The notes beneath the pieces were generated by a model. It had not been told where the DNA came from and ran no database searches. It saw only the letters and a list, made by a program, of their open reading frames with translations. From the NCBI GenBank assembly GCA_964605655.1, contig CAZSDK010000008.1, positions 71,667 to 135,666 on the forward strand: DNA of 64,000 nt, in the 5' to 3' direction. This DNA comes from JAKLIX01 sp964605655 (lineage in GTDB: Bacteria; Bacteroidota; Bacteroidia; Bacteroidales; CAIXZF01). A program made the translations under genes and the position numbers. Shown piece by piece: positions 7,570-15,778 of this stretch. The number at the start of each line of letters is the position of its first letter. Position 1 is the first letter of the stretch.

Positions 7570-9290
7570 CGGAGTACTTTTCTAATGGAAAATGAAGTTT
7601 CAAAAAATGATTGAAAGGAATCCTTGCCGGCAACATCCGGGTTGTTGTTATAGAGTTCAATCAGGTTCGGGTTTTTATGACAAAAACGGATGGAATCCCT
7701 GTCGTCGATCTCATAGAGGGTTTTTATCCTCATGGCCAAGACTTCAGAGTTGTTCGTCCAGGGTTGGCCTCCACCGAAGAGACAACCTCCGGGGCAGGCC
7801 ATGACTTCCACAAAATCGAAAGTCTTTTTCCCTGACCGGATCTCCTGTAGAAGCGTTTGTAATGACCGGATGGAGCTTACTACCGCGAAACGGTATTCCT
7901 CCTCTTTAATGTTGAGGACCAGTTCTTTCCTTTCCTTGGCATTCCTAAGTTTACTCAGCTTGATCCCTTCTATATCGGTACCGGTGAGCCGGTGATACAA
8001 AGTCCTGATGAGGGCTTCGGTCACACCACCACTATTGGCTGAGAGTTTTCCTGCAGAGCTCCGGGTCATAAATGGGAGATCTGCCTTGCCTTCTGCCAAC
8101 TGGTGTGCATTAATTCCGTTCATTCGGCTCAGTTTTTCCAGTTCACGTGTGGTCAGCACCACATCCACATAGGGATATGGCAGCGCATTGGTATCTTCCC
8201 TCTGGATTTCAAATTTCTGGGCAGTACAGGGTCCTATTGTGGTAAGGTGTATCTGTTCCGGCGGGATGCCGCAGGTCTTGGAAAGGTGGTCTTTGATCAG
8301 ACTTCCCATGATGAGATGGGGCGATTTGTAGGGAAAGAGATGAGGAAGCAGTTCAGGGAGGCTCTGTTCAGCATGCTTTACCCATGCCGGGCAACAACTG
8401 CTGAAGAGGGGGAATGGTTCTTTCGTTTTCCTTTTTGCCAGCAGGTTGTCTGTCAATTCAAGGATCATGAGGTCAACGGCAAAAGTACTGTCGTACACCC
8501 ATTTGAATCCCAGGCGGCGTAGCAGTGAATACAGTATTCCCTGGTGGTCTTTCCCGGGTTTAAGGCCGAACATCTCGGCAATAGATACGGAAACGGCGGG
8601 GCTCACCTGAATGACCGGCATATATCTTGGGTCGTGTAGCACCTCCTGTACTTTGATGAAATGATCTTTTTCCCGCAGAGCGGCGGTGGGACAGGCCAGG
8701 ATGCACTGTCCGCAAGTGATGCAGTTTGACTGGTTGAGCGGTTTTCCGAAAGTGGTGCTGATATTGACCTGTTCTCCTCTTTTCATGAAGTCGAGGGTGG
8801 AGATGCCGACAATCTCTTCGCAGGTCCTTACGCACCGGCCGCAAAGGATGCATTTATCCGGTTCCCTGACCAGGGCATTGCTGCTTTGGTCCAGTTTCAG
8901 ATGTGTCCTGGAACCTGGGTATCTTCGTTCTCTCACATTGAGAGCAACTGCCAGCTGCTGGAGTTCACATTTCCCGTTTCCCGGACAGAAAAGACAATCA
9001 TCAGGATGGTTGGCAAGTAAGAGCTCCACGAGCGTTTTTCTTGACTCTATCACCCTGGGGGAGTGGGTTTTAATTTTCATCTCCGGTTCAACCAACTGGC
9101 TACAGGAGGTGACCAGGTTGTTTTTCCCTTCCACTTCCACCACACAAATCCTGCAAGCCCCGGTGGCATTGAGCGATTCCATGTGGCACAGGGTAGGGAC
9201 CTCAATGCCATGACGCTGTAAGGCCGTCAGAATGGTCTCTCCTGTCTTTGCCTGTATCTGCTTGCCGTTGACTTCTATTGGGAAAACCAT
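7566..9290 (-). CDS. hydA: [FeFe]-hydrogenase catalytic-type subunit, operon I (divergent active site)
   Basis: A 574-residue HydA-like subunit with the full electron chain: [2Fe-2S] C35/46/49/63, His-ligated [4Fe-4S] H95/C99/C102/C108, and two ferredoxin clusters (C147/150/153/157 and C190/193/196/200). The H-cluster cysteines are kept: C299-C300 in SSCCPAW, C355 in GPCTAQK and the pair in MACPGGC. By chance its numbering matches Clostridium pasteurianum CpI as I remember it, and the comparison is striking: of the proton path C299-E279-S319-E282 only C299 remains (L279, F319, N282), K358 beside a cyanide ligand is Gln, and M353 is Gly. It may therefore turn over H2 slowly or serve sensing. 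It sits between its NuoF-like partner (9 bp) and the sensor kinase (4-base overlap). Confidence 0.9.
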   Translation of the reverse strand: MVFPIEVNGKQIQAKTGETILTALQRHGIEVPTLCHMESLNATGACRICVVEVEGKNNLVTSCSQLVEPEMKIKTHSPRVIESRKTLVELLLANHPDDCLFCPGNGKCELQQLAVALNVRERRYPGSRTHLKLDQSSNALVREPDKCILCGRCVRTCEEIVGISTLDFMKRGEQVNISTTFGKPLNQSNCITCGQCILACPTAALREKDHFIKVQEVLHDPRYMPVIQVSPAVSVSIAEMFGLKPGKDHQGILYSLLRRLGFKWVYDSTFAVDLMILELTDNLLAKRKTKEPFPLFSSCCPAWVKHAEQSLPELLPHLFPYKSPHLIMGSLIKDHLSKTCGIPPEQIHLTTIGPCTAQKFEIQREDTNALPYPYVDVVLTTRELEKLSRMNGINAHQLAEGKADLPFMTRSSAGKLSANSGGVTEALIRTLYHRLTGTDIEGIKLSKLRNAKERKELVLNIKEEEYRFAVVSSIRSLQTLLQEIRSGKKTFDFVEVMACPGGCLFGGGQPWTNNSEVLAMRIKTLYEIDDRDSIRFCHKNPNLIELYNNNPDVAGKDSFQSFFETSFSIRKVLR

Positions 9291-9299
9291 GGTGTAACT

Positions 9300-11258
9300 T
9301 TATTTTACGGAGATTGCACCAAACTTGCAGCTTTCGTAACAGATGCCGCAACCAGTGCATTTTTCCTCAATGATGAAATGGGGCAGGGTAGGGTTCCCGA
9401 TAATGGCAGCTTCAGGACACTTCCTGGCGCAAATGGCACAACCTGTGCAAAAATCAGTATCAATAATGAACGTTCTGAGCTGGACACAGGTCCCGGCATT
9501 GCATTTCCTGTCGAAAATGTGTTCTTCGTAGTCTTTCCTGAAGTTTTTCAATGTGCTCAGCACGGGGTTTGGGGCATTCTTTCCCAGTCCGCAAAGAGAA
9601 GTGTTCTGTATGACTTTGCCCAAGTTCTCCAGCTGCATCACTCCTTTAAATCTTTCCAGGGTATCATGACCGGATTCTTGGTAAGGTCTCTCGGTTATTT
9701 TTTCAAGGATCTCAGCCATCCTTTTGGTGCCCTCTCTGCATGGAATGCACTTTCCACAGCTTTCTTTTTTCAGGAAGTTCAGGTAATACATGGAAAGATC
9801 AATGACGCAGGCGGTATCATCAAGAACGACCAAGCCGCCTGAACCCATGGCAAATCCCTGATTGCTAAGCTCATCATAATCGAGAGGCAGATCCAGATGG
9901 GTCTCATTCAGGCTGTGTCCCAGGGGGCCACCCAGATGGACAGCTTTGCAGGGTTTGTACTCTTCGAGGCCTTCCGCGATCCCGTAAACAAGGTCCCTGA
10001 TCGTTAGCCCGGTGGCTATTTCAACACTGCCTTGGTTCACCGTGTTGCCGGACAGGGAAAATATCTTCGTTCCCGGCGATGAGGGACTACCGGTTTGATG
10101 GAACCAATCGGGTCCTTTCTCCATGATGGTAGGAACAAGAGTGAGGGTTTCCAGGCTGTTGACGACGGTTGGTTTTCCAAGATATCCTTCCAGTGCCGGG
10201 TAGGGTGGTTTTAGCCGGGGCATGCCTCTTTTCCCTTCAAGACAACTGATCAGGGCGGTCTCTTCGCCACAGACGAAGGCTCCCGGAGATTCCTTAACCT
10301 GAATATTCAGTGACATCCCAGATTCGAAAATATCGCTGCCTAAAAGGCCGTATTCCCTTGCCTGGTCAATGGCTTTCTGCATACGCTGTATTCCCAGGGT
10401 GTACTGGTGCCGGACAAACAGGAATGTTTTGGTGGCGCCGACCGCATAGGCCGCGATGGCCATCCCTTCAATGATACGATGAGGATCCCCTTCCAGCAGG
10501 GTACGGATGTGGAAGGCACCGGGGTCGCTCTCGTCGGCATTGCATATCAGGTACTTTTGATCGGCTCCTGCTGTGAGCGCTGTTTTCCATTTGACAAAAG
10601 TGGGAAAACTGCCACCACCACGCCCTCTCAGGCCACTTTGTTCTACCAGGTCGCAAACCTGGTCGGGACGTAAGGTGAAAATCGTCTTCAGAAAAGCCGA
10701 GTACCCACCATGGGCTATGGCATTTTCTATGTTTTCCGGATCCAGGAGACCGGTGTTTTTCATTGAGATCCTGGTCTGGTTTCGAAAAAAACGGGTCTCA
10801 TGAAGGTAGGGCACCTTCTCCCATGATTCCAGTCCATTGTTGCGGTACTGACCCAAAACATGTTCCTGGAATACGCTGTTGGAAAAAATGGCATCCAGTA
10901 TGTCCTCAACCTTTTCAGGAGTCACTCTGCCAAAGGATACCCTGGTCCTTCCGGGCAGTTGAACATCCATGAGGGGCTCCATGGAGCAGAATCCGGAGCA
11001 GCCGACTTCAACCAGGGTGGCTTTGAATCCGGAGTATTCCAGGTATTGAACGATGGCTTCCCTGGTCTTGCCGGCACCCGCAGATAAACCACAGCTACCT
11101 GTGCCGAGAAAAATCAAAGGAGCCTGTATCCTGCTGTAATTCAGCTCAGAGACATAGGCGATATCTTCTTTGCTAAGATCCGCCTGCCGGGCAGGATGGC
11201 TGCCTGCCAGTAAAACCCGGGTCATGATATCGATATCTTTCTTCTCCATGTTGGTCAC
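9300..11258 (-). CDS. hydB: NuoF-like NADH-binding flavoprotein subunit, operon I
   Basis: A 652-residue subunit that would pass electrons between NADH (via FMN) and the iron-sulfur chain of the hydrogenase. The N-terminal part (about 45-145) is a thioredoxin-like [2Fe-2S] fold with GSCGLSAG and GCSGFC. The FMN site is GRGGGSFPTFVKW, slightly altered from the usual GRGG(G/A)GFPTGLKW; the nucleotide region includes the CNADESDPGAF and GAFVCGEETAL motifs. The [4Fe-4S] motif is ESCGKCIPCREG with a later Cys. The C-terminus carries two ferredoxin motifs (CTGCAICARKCP and CTGCGICYESC), as in bifurcating HydB/HndC proteins. It begins 5 bp after the NuoE-like gene. The altered FMN loop agrees with the general divergence of operon I. 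Confidence 0.92.
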   Translation of the reverse strand: MTNMEKKDIDIMTRVLLAGSHPARQADLSKEDIAYVSELNYSRIQAPLIFLGTGSCGLSAGAGKTREAIVQYLEYSGFKATLVEVGCSGFCSMEPLMDVQLPGRTRVSFGRVTPEKVEDILDAIFSNSVFQEHVLGQYRNNGLESWEKVPYLHETRFFRNQTRISMKNTGLLDPENIENAIAHGGYSAFLKTIFTLRPDQVCDLVEQSGLRGRGGGSFPTFVKWKTALTAGADQKYLICNADESDPGAFHIRTLLEGDPHRIIEGMAIAAYAVGATKTFLFVRHQYTLGIQRMQKAIDQAREYGLLGSDIFESGMSLNIQVKESPGAFVCGEETALISCLEGKRGMPRLKPPYPALEGYLGKPTVVNSLETLTLVPTIMEKGPDWFHQTGSPSSPGTKIFSLSGNTVNQGSVEIATGLTIRDLVYGIAEGLEEYKPCKAVHLGGPLGHSLNETHLDLPLDYDELSNQGFAMGSGGLVVLDDTACVIDLSMYYLNFLKKESCGKCIPCREGTKRMAEILEKITERPYQESGHDTLERFKGVMQLENLGKVIQNTSLCGLGKNAPNPVLSTLKNFRKDYEEHIFDRKCNAGTCVQLRTFIIDTDFCTGCAICARKCPEAAIIGNPTLPHFIIEEKCTGCGICYESCKFGAISVK

Positions 11259-11263
11259 CGGAC

Positions 11264-11719
11264 TTAACTGATTAATGAGCCTATGACTGTTTTAAAAGAT
11301 TCAAAGGTCATTTTCTCGTAAAGGGTCCCATTAATTGAAATGACGGGTGCATTGGAGCAGGCTCCCATACAGGGCAAGTCAGACAGTTGGAAGGTACCAT
11401 CCCTGGAAGTCTCTCCGGATCTGATTTGCAGGTACCTTTCTATCTTATTGAGGAGCCGGGTACCACCTTTCACATGACAATGAGTCCCATCACAGAGCAT
11501 AATGTTGATCTTTCCCCTGGGAACAAACCGAAACTGATCGTAAAAAGTAGCAACCCCATAAATTTTACTGGTGGGAAGGTTCAGACTGACCGCAATCTTT
11601 ATGATGGCCTCCTCGGGTATGAATCCACGAGTAGCCTGAATCTCCTGTAAAATCGGTATCAGGTTATCCCTCTGGGTCTTTCCGTATCTCAGGATGATGG
11701 AATCAATCTCGTTTTCCAT
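11264..11719 (-). CDS. hydC: NuoE-like [2Fe-2S] subunit, operon I
   Basis: A 151-residue thioredoxin-like ferredoxin subunit, the usual length for HydC/HndA/NuoE. The cluster ligands are CDGTHC (Cx4C) and CMGAC (Cx3C), and the helical N-terminal half carries the GFIPEEAI and KIYGVATFYDQF signatures. It is the first gene of operon I. Its promoter is visible on the minus strand: TTTG at 11772-11769, a 21-bp spacer and TATCTTTG at 11747-11740. A Rex-type palindrome lies just upstream at 11776-11795, shared with the divergent hydS operon. No Shine-Dalgarno sequence precedes the ATG, as is normal in this phylum. Confidence 0.95.
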   Translation of the reverse strand: MENEIDSIILRYGKTQRDNLIPILQEIQATRGFIPEEAIIKIAVSLNLPTSKIYGVATFYDQFRFVPRGKINIMLCDGTHCHVKGGTRLLNKIERYLQIRSGETSRDGTFQLSDLPCMGACSNAPVISINGTLYEKMTFESFKTVIGSLIS

Positions 11720-11739
11720 CAGATAGTTTTTTCTTTCTG

Positions 11740-11772
11740 CAAAGATACAAGGGGTTAATGAAATAATTCAAA
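11740..11772 (-). promoter_or_regulatory. Promoter of hydrogenase/sensor operon I
   Basis: On the minus strand TTTG (11772-11769) is followed after 21 bp by TATCTTTG (11747-11740), an exact match to the Bacteroidota promoter TTTG-N19-21-TAnnTTTG. Transcription would start about 10-15 bp before the ATG at 11719. Confidence 0.75.
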
Positions 11773-11775
11773 TTT

Positions 11776-11795
11776 ATTGTTAAAAAATTAACAAT
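11776..11795. promoter_or_regulatory. Rex operator I (shared by divergent operons)
   Basis: A perfect 20-bp palindrome, ATTGTTAA-AAAA-TTAACAAT, matching the known Rex site pattern (TTGTTAA/TTGTGAA, 4 bp, inverted). It lies 3 bp upstream of the TTTG of promoter I and between the divergent operons starting at 11719 and 11900. A third half site TTAACAA follows at 11797-11803. On the plus-strand side a -7-like TAATTTTG stands at 11840-11847 but I see no -33 partner. Confidence 0.8.
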
Positions 11796-11899
11796 GTTAA
11801 CAAAATAACAAATAAAACGTAGTAGTATAGAATTTTGTCTAATTTTGTGATCTCAAGAGTATTGCATTGGGGTGATCTCAATTAAATTATTGGTAATCA

Positions 11900-12172
11900 A
11901 TGACAAGTGAAAAGAAGATCGAGATAGCCATTTGTCTGGGAAGTGCCTGTTTTGCGCGGGGAAACAATCAGACCAGGAAAGTCATTGAAGACTATATCAG
12001 AGTCAATGGCCTTTGGGATAAAGTGACTTTTCACGGTGCCCGTTGTTTTAATCATTGTTCGGAAGGACCTGTCTTGAAAATTAATGGTGACATCTATTAT
12101 GAAGTGAATGAGAACAATGTGACAGAAATCCTTAATAACTACTGCCTCTCGATTAATACAGGTATGATATGA
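11900..12172 (+). CDS. Small thioredoxin-like [2Fe-2S] ferredoxin
   Basis: A 90-residue protein that is just the cluster-binding half of NuoE/HydC. Ligands are CLGSAC (Cx4C, residues about 12-17) and CFNHC (Cx3C), followed by the GPVLKINGDIYYEV strand typical of the fold; the helical N-terminal domain of NuoE is absent. It is the first gene of the divergent operon and its stop overlaps the start of the second sensory hydrogenase by 4 bases (ATGA). This order (small ferredoxin, HydS-PAS, PP2C) is, to my knowledge, also seen in Firmicutes. It probably carries electrons to or from the sensor (inference). Confidence 0.92.
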   Translation: MTSEKKIEIAICLGSACFARGNNQTRKVIEDYIRVNGLWDKVTFHGARCFNHCSEGPVLKINGDIYYEVNENNVTEILNNYCLSINTGMI

Positions 12173-14037
12173 TGGAACTGGTCAAAATAGACAACGATAC
12201 ATGCAGGTTGAGCTATTCCTGCGTACGAATCTGTCCGGTCAAAGCAATTGAAGTCAGAACCGATGAGGAGTATCCCAGGATCATACAGGAAAGGTGTATT
12301 GGATGCGGCAGCTGCGTGATATCCTGCTCCCAGAAAGCGATCACCTTTTATAAAGAGTCAGAACAGGTAAGATCCCTATTGAAATCAGGGGTAACAGTAG
12401 CAGCAGTCCTGGCACCGGAGATCTCGGCTGAATTTGGCGATGTGACGGATTACAGGAAGTTTGTGAACATGATCAAACAACTGGGTTTTCACTATGTGAT
12501 GGAAGGCTCTTTTGGTGTCGACCTGGTTGCAGCCCGGTATCAGGAGCTGTTTCAGCATTTCAAAGGGAAATACTACCTCACCTCTCATTGTCCTGCCGTG
12601 GTCTCTTTTGTTGAAAAGTTTCATCCCATCCTTACCGACAATCTTGCCCCTATCGTTTCTCCCATGGTTGCCATGGCCATGGTGGCCAGGAAGAAGTACG
12701 GGCCTGACCTGAAAGTGGTGTTTGTGGGAGCCTGTATCGATGCAAAAGCCGAGGCACGCCGCTATACCTCTGACAGGAAAGTAGATGCTGTCCTTACATT
12801 TTCAGAGCTTAGGGAGTTGTTTCAGGAGCACCACATTAATGAAAGTACCCTGGAATACTCCGACTTTGATCCTCCTCATGGTTATAAAGGAGCCTTGTTT
12901 CCCATACCCGAGGGGCTGCTTAAGGCTGGTAACATCCACGAAGATCCGGTCATAAGCCGCATCATCACCGCTCATGGCAGGGAAAGTACCATTGAAGCCC
13001 TGAATACTTTCGAGGACCAGCCCGATGACATCAATCACCATTTTAATCTGATGTACTGTCATGGCTGCATGACGGCCGCGGGTATGACCAGGAACATCAG
13101 TCAGTTTGTGAGACATGCCTGGGTGGTGGACTACACGGCACGCCGCATGGCCCAGGTCGACTGGGGCCAATGGAAATCAGACATGGCCGAGTATGGCACC
13201 CTGGACCTGGAAACACATTTTACTCCTGATGATCAGCGACTTCCATTCCCGGAAGAGGCCAGAATTGAGGAGATACTCAAAGTGCTCGGAAAATCAGATG
13301 TATCGGACCAGGTAGGTTGCGGGACCTGTGGCTATGATACATGCCGCGATTTTGCCATCGCGGTGGCCCAGGGGCTGGCAAAAACCGATATGTGCATGAG
13401 CTTCTCACTGAAAAACAGGCAGGAGTATATCAAGACCCTCAAACAGACCAACGAAAAACTCGCAAAAACACAGCAGGCCTTGAAGGAATCGGAGAAGATG
13501 GCAAGGATTGAACAGCAGCTGGCCAGGGAAGCCATGGAGACCAGCACGGCTATGTTGCACAAACTGCCGTCAGGGGTCGTCATCGTGGATGAGAAACTTC
13601 GTATTCTTCAGTCTAACAGCAGGTTTATCGAAATACTGGGCAAGGAGGCCGCCGATATCAACGAGGTGATACCAGGCCTTAAAGGAGCCGATCTGAAAAC
13701 CTTGCTTCCTTATCCTTTCTATAATCTTTTCTCCTATGTTCTTGAAAAAGATGATGATGTCGAGAACAGGGATGTGCATTACGAAGACAGAATGCTGAAC
13801 GTTTCCGTGTTTACCATCCGGAAGAACCGTATCGCCGGTGCCGTGGTGCGCGATATGTATATGCCTGAGATACAGAAAGAAGAAGTGATACGAAGGGTAG
13901 GTGAAGCCATTGATGAGAACCTGGAGGTGGTCCAGAAAATTGCTTTCCTGCTGGGTGAAGGAGCAGCCAAAACTGAGAAAATCCTGAACTCCATCATCGA
14001 ATTTCACCAGAAAGATCCCAAGCAAGACCAGCCATGA
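12169..14037 (+). CDS. hydS: Sensory [FeFe]-hydrogenase-like protein with PAS domain (HydS)
   Basis: A 622-residue cytoplasmic sensor. The N-terminal ferredoxin part has one complete [4Fe-4S] motif (C43/46/49/53) and one in which the second ligand is Ser (C12/S15/C18/C22). The H-cluster domain carries TSHCPA (H140-C141), VGACIDAKAE (C189) and YCHGC (C297/C300). A further cluster motif is at C384, C387, C392 and C409. A coiled coil (about 415-455), a PAS domain (about 455-570) and a helix follow; there is no kinase. It is clearly homologous to the H-cluster histidine kinase at 5560-7569 over the first 410 residues, but with a different output. It overlaps the PP2C gene by 4 bases, so the signal most likely passes by direct contact to that phosphatase. 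Confidence 0.93.
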   Translation: MMELVKIDNDTCRLSYSCVRICPVKAIEVRTDEEYPRIIQERCIGCGSCVISCSQKAITFYKESEQVRSLLKSGVTVAAVLAPEISAEFGDVTDYRKFVNMIKQLGFHYVMEGSFGVDLVAARYQELFQHFKGKYYLTSHCPAVVSFVEKFHPILTDNLAPIVSPMVAMAMVARKKYGPDLKVVFVGACIDAKAEARRYTSDRKVDAVLTFSELRELFQEHHINESTLEYSDFDPPHGYKGALFPIPEGLLKAGNIHEDPVISRIITAHGRESTIEALNTFEDQPDDINHHFNLMYCHGCMTAAGMTRNISQFVRHAWVVDYTARRMAQVDWGQWKSDMAEYGTLDLETHFTPDDQRLPFPEEARIEEILKVLGKSDVSDQVGCGTCGYDTCRDFAIAVAQGLAKTDMCMSFSLKNRQEYIKTLKQTNEKLAKTQQALKESEKMARIEQQLAREAMETSTAMLHKLPSGVVIVDEKLRILQSNSRFIEILGKEAADINEVIPGLKGADLKTLLPYPFYNLFSYVLEKDDDVENRDVHYEDRMLNVSVFTIRKNRIAGAVVRDMYMPEIQKEEVIRRVGEAIDENLEVVQKIAFLLGEGAAKTEKILNSIIEFHQKDPKQDQP

Positions 14038-15218
14038 ACCAGCCTTTCCATGTTGAAATCGGGACCCAGCAGCTGAACCACTGGGAAAGCAAAATCTGTG
14101 GCGACGTCTTCCTGTCTTCAAGAATTAAAGAAGAGAACAGAATCATTGTGGTACTGTCGGACGGGCTTGGACACGGGGTCAAAGCCAACGTGTTATCTTC
14201 CCTGACGGCCACCATGGCCATGAATTTCACTCTCGAACACAAAGAATTCCATAAGATCGCGGAGATCATCATGAGCACCCTGCCCGTCGACAGTGAACGC
14301 AAGATCAGCTATTCAACCTTCACCATCATTGATATTGAGATCGATGGCATGACCCGCATCCTGGAATATGATAACCCTTCCTGCATCGTGTTGCGTGGTG
14401 ACACTCTTTTTGAACCCGTATGGTCCGATATTCTCCTTCAGACCGAGAAGGGTAAGGGCAAAGAACTGCGGGCATGCAGTTTCAAATCAATGAAAGAAGA
14501 CCGTATCCTGCTGTGTTCCGATGGGGTGGTGCAATCCGGCATGGGCACGGTAAGGTATCCTTTCGGATGGGGCAGGGATGCCATGATTTCTTATGCCCAG
14601 AAATTGGTGACCACCACTCCCGATATTTCTGCCGGAAGGTTGGCCACAAAAATGATCAACATGGCCCTGGCCAATGATAACCAGCAGTCGAAAGACGATG
14701 CTTCAGCCGTCGTGGTCTATTTCAGGGAACCCAGGAAATTGCTCCTCTGCACGGGCCCACCCTTCGAGACCGAGAAAGACAGGGAACTGGCCCGCATTGT
14801 AACTGATTTCAAGGGTAAAAAGATCATTTCGGGTGCCACCACCGTGGAGATCATTGGACGTGAACTGGAAAAGGAGATCACCGATTCCTTTGAGTTTCAT
14901 GACCCAGACCTGCCTCCTGTATCGTTTATGGATGGGATAGACCTCGTCACCGAAGGGATCCTTACCCTGGGCAAAGTAGCCGAAATCCTGAAAAAGTATA
15001 ATAATACCACCCGCCTCGGTAAAGGCCCCGCCGACCAGATCGTGAAACTCCTGCTCGAAAGCGATGAAATCGAATTACTGGTGGGAACGAGGATCAATGT
15101 GGCCCACCAGGACCCCAGCCTCCCTGTTGAGCTGGAGATCAGAAGGACCGTGGTGAAAAGAATGGCTCAACTTCTGGAAGAAAAATTCCTGAAAGAGGTG
15201 AAGCTGAGTTTCATTTAA
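14034..15218 (+). CDS. PP2C/SpoIIE-type serine phosphatase linked to HydS
   Basis: A 394-residue soluble phosphatase. The SpoIIE-like PP2C domain covers about residues 1-235: metal-binding GDVF and LSDGLGHG near the start, LLCSDGVVQ and a final DDASAVVV. Members of this family dephosphorylate phosphoserine on regulatory proteins such as anti-anti-sigma factors. The last 150 residues form a separate domain (KKIISGATT, FMDGIDLVTEGILTL) that I associate with the PP2C proteins coupled to sensory hydrogenases; its function is unknown. Translation is coupled to the sensor (ATGA overlap). No substrate protein (STAS or anti-sigma factor) is encoded in the window. Confidence 0.9.
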   Translation: MNQPFHVEIGTQQLNHWESKICGDVFLSSRIKEENRIIVVLSDGLGHGVKANVLSSLTATMAMNFTLEHKEFHKIAEIIMSTLPVDSERKISYSTFTIIDIEIDGMTRILEYDNPSCIVLRGDTLFEPVWSDILLQTEKGKGKELRACSFKSMKEDRILLCSDGVVQSGMGTVRYPFGWGRDAMISYAQKLVTTTPDISAGRLATKMINMALANDNQQSKDDASAVVVYFREPRKLLLCTGPPFETEKDRELARIVTDFKGKKIISGATTVEIIGRELEKEITDSFEFHDPDLPPVSFMDGIDLVTEGILTLGKVAEILKKYNNTTRLGKGPADQIVKLLLESDEIELLVGTRINVAHQDPSLPVELEIRRTVVKRMAQLLEEKFLKEVKLSFI

Positions 15219-15399
15219 TCGGCCCGTATCTGGGTGTATTTCCCTATTTCATTGTTAGATAGATGGTTATAGATGGCATAGCGATCTATTATTCATTCAG
15301 TCTTAAAAAAAAATAATTTCAGTAATTTAAGAACTAAAATACCGAATTAGATGTTTATCTGAAAAGATTCTAAATAAACAACCAATAAACAGTATTTCA

Positions 15400-15732
15400 A
15401 TGGAAACGAATTTGTTTGAAAAAGGAAAGATCATGAATTTCAATCAGCTGGTTGAATATTCTGCGAATGGTATCGTCAGCAAAAGAGTGCTGGAAAAGAA
15501 AACCGGAAACGTCAGCCTGTTTGCCTTTGATGAAGGTCAGAGGCTCAGCGAACATACTGCCCCTTTTGATGCGCTGGTGCAGGTTCTAGAAGGTGAAGGT
15601 GAAGTGGTGATACAGGGGAATCCCTTCCTGCTCAAGGCAGGTGAAAGCATCATCATGCCGGCTCAGATCCCACATGCCGTTAACGCCGTGGCAAAATTCA
15701 AGATGTTGCTGACCATGATCAAGGAGGATTGA
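15400..15732 (+). CDS. Small cupin-domain protein
   Basis: A 110-residue single-domain cupin. The two cupin motifs are recognisable: SEHTAPFDALVQVLEGEGEV and GESIIMPAQIPHAVNAV. The first retains one His and the second one His, so a metal site is possible though not fully canonical. Such proteins bind small ligands or metal; the substrate is unknown. An inner ATG (MNFNQL) 11 residues downstream is an alternative start. It lies 182 bp after the PP2C gene and 46 bp before the DUF438 protein on the same strand, and may form a small redox-related unit with the latter. The 15219-15399 gap is AT-rich with no feature I can name. Confidence 0.85.
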   Translation: METNLFEKGKIMNFNQLVEYSANGIVSKRVLEKKTGNVSLFAFDEGQRLSEHTAPFDALVQVLEGEGEVVIQGNPFLLKAGESIIMPAQIPHAVNAVAKFKMLLTMIKED

Positions 15733-15738
15733 TAGGAT

Positions 15739-15766
15739 AATTGAAAATTGATAATTGATAATTGAT
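15739..15766 (+). repeat. Short AT-rich tandem repeat
   Basis: Four copies of a 7-bp unit, one AATTGAA and three AATTGAT, in the 46-bp gap between the cupin and DUF438 genes. It may make the leader unstructured or vary in length by slippage. Confidence 0.8.
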
Positions 15767-15778
15767 AATGAGTGATTT

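Noticed and set aside
15739..15766. AATTGAT repeats as a CRISPR-like or iteron array
   Set aside because: Units are 7 bp with no spacers and no replication gene nearby.
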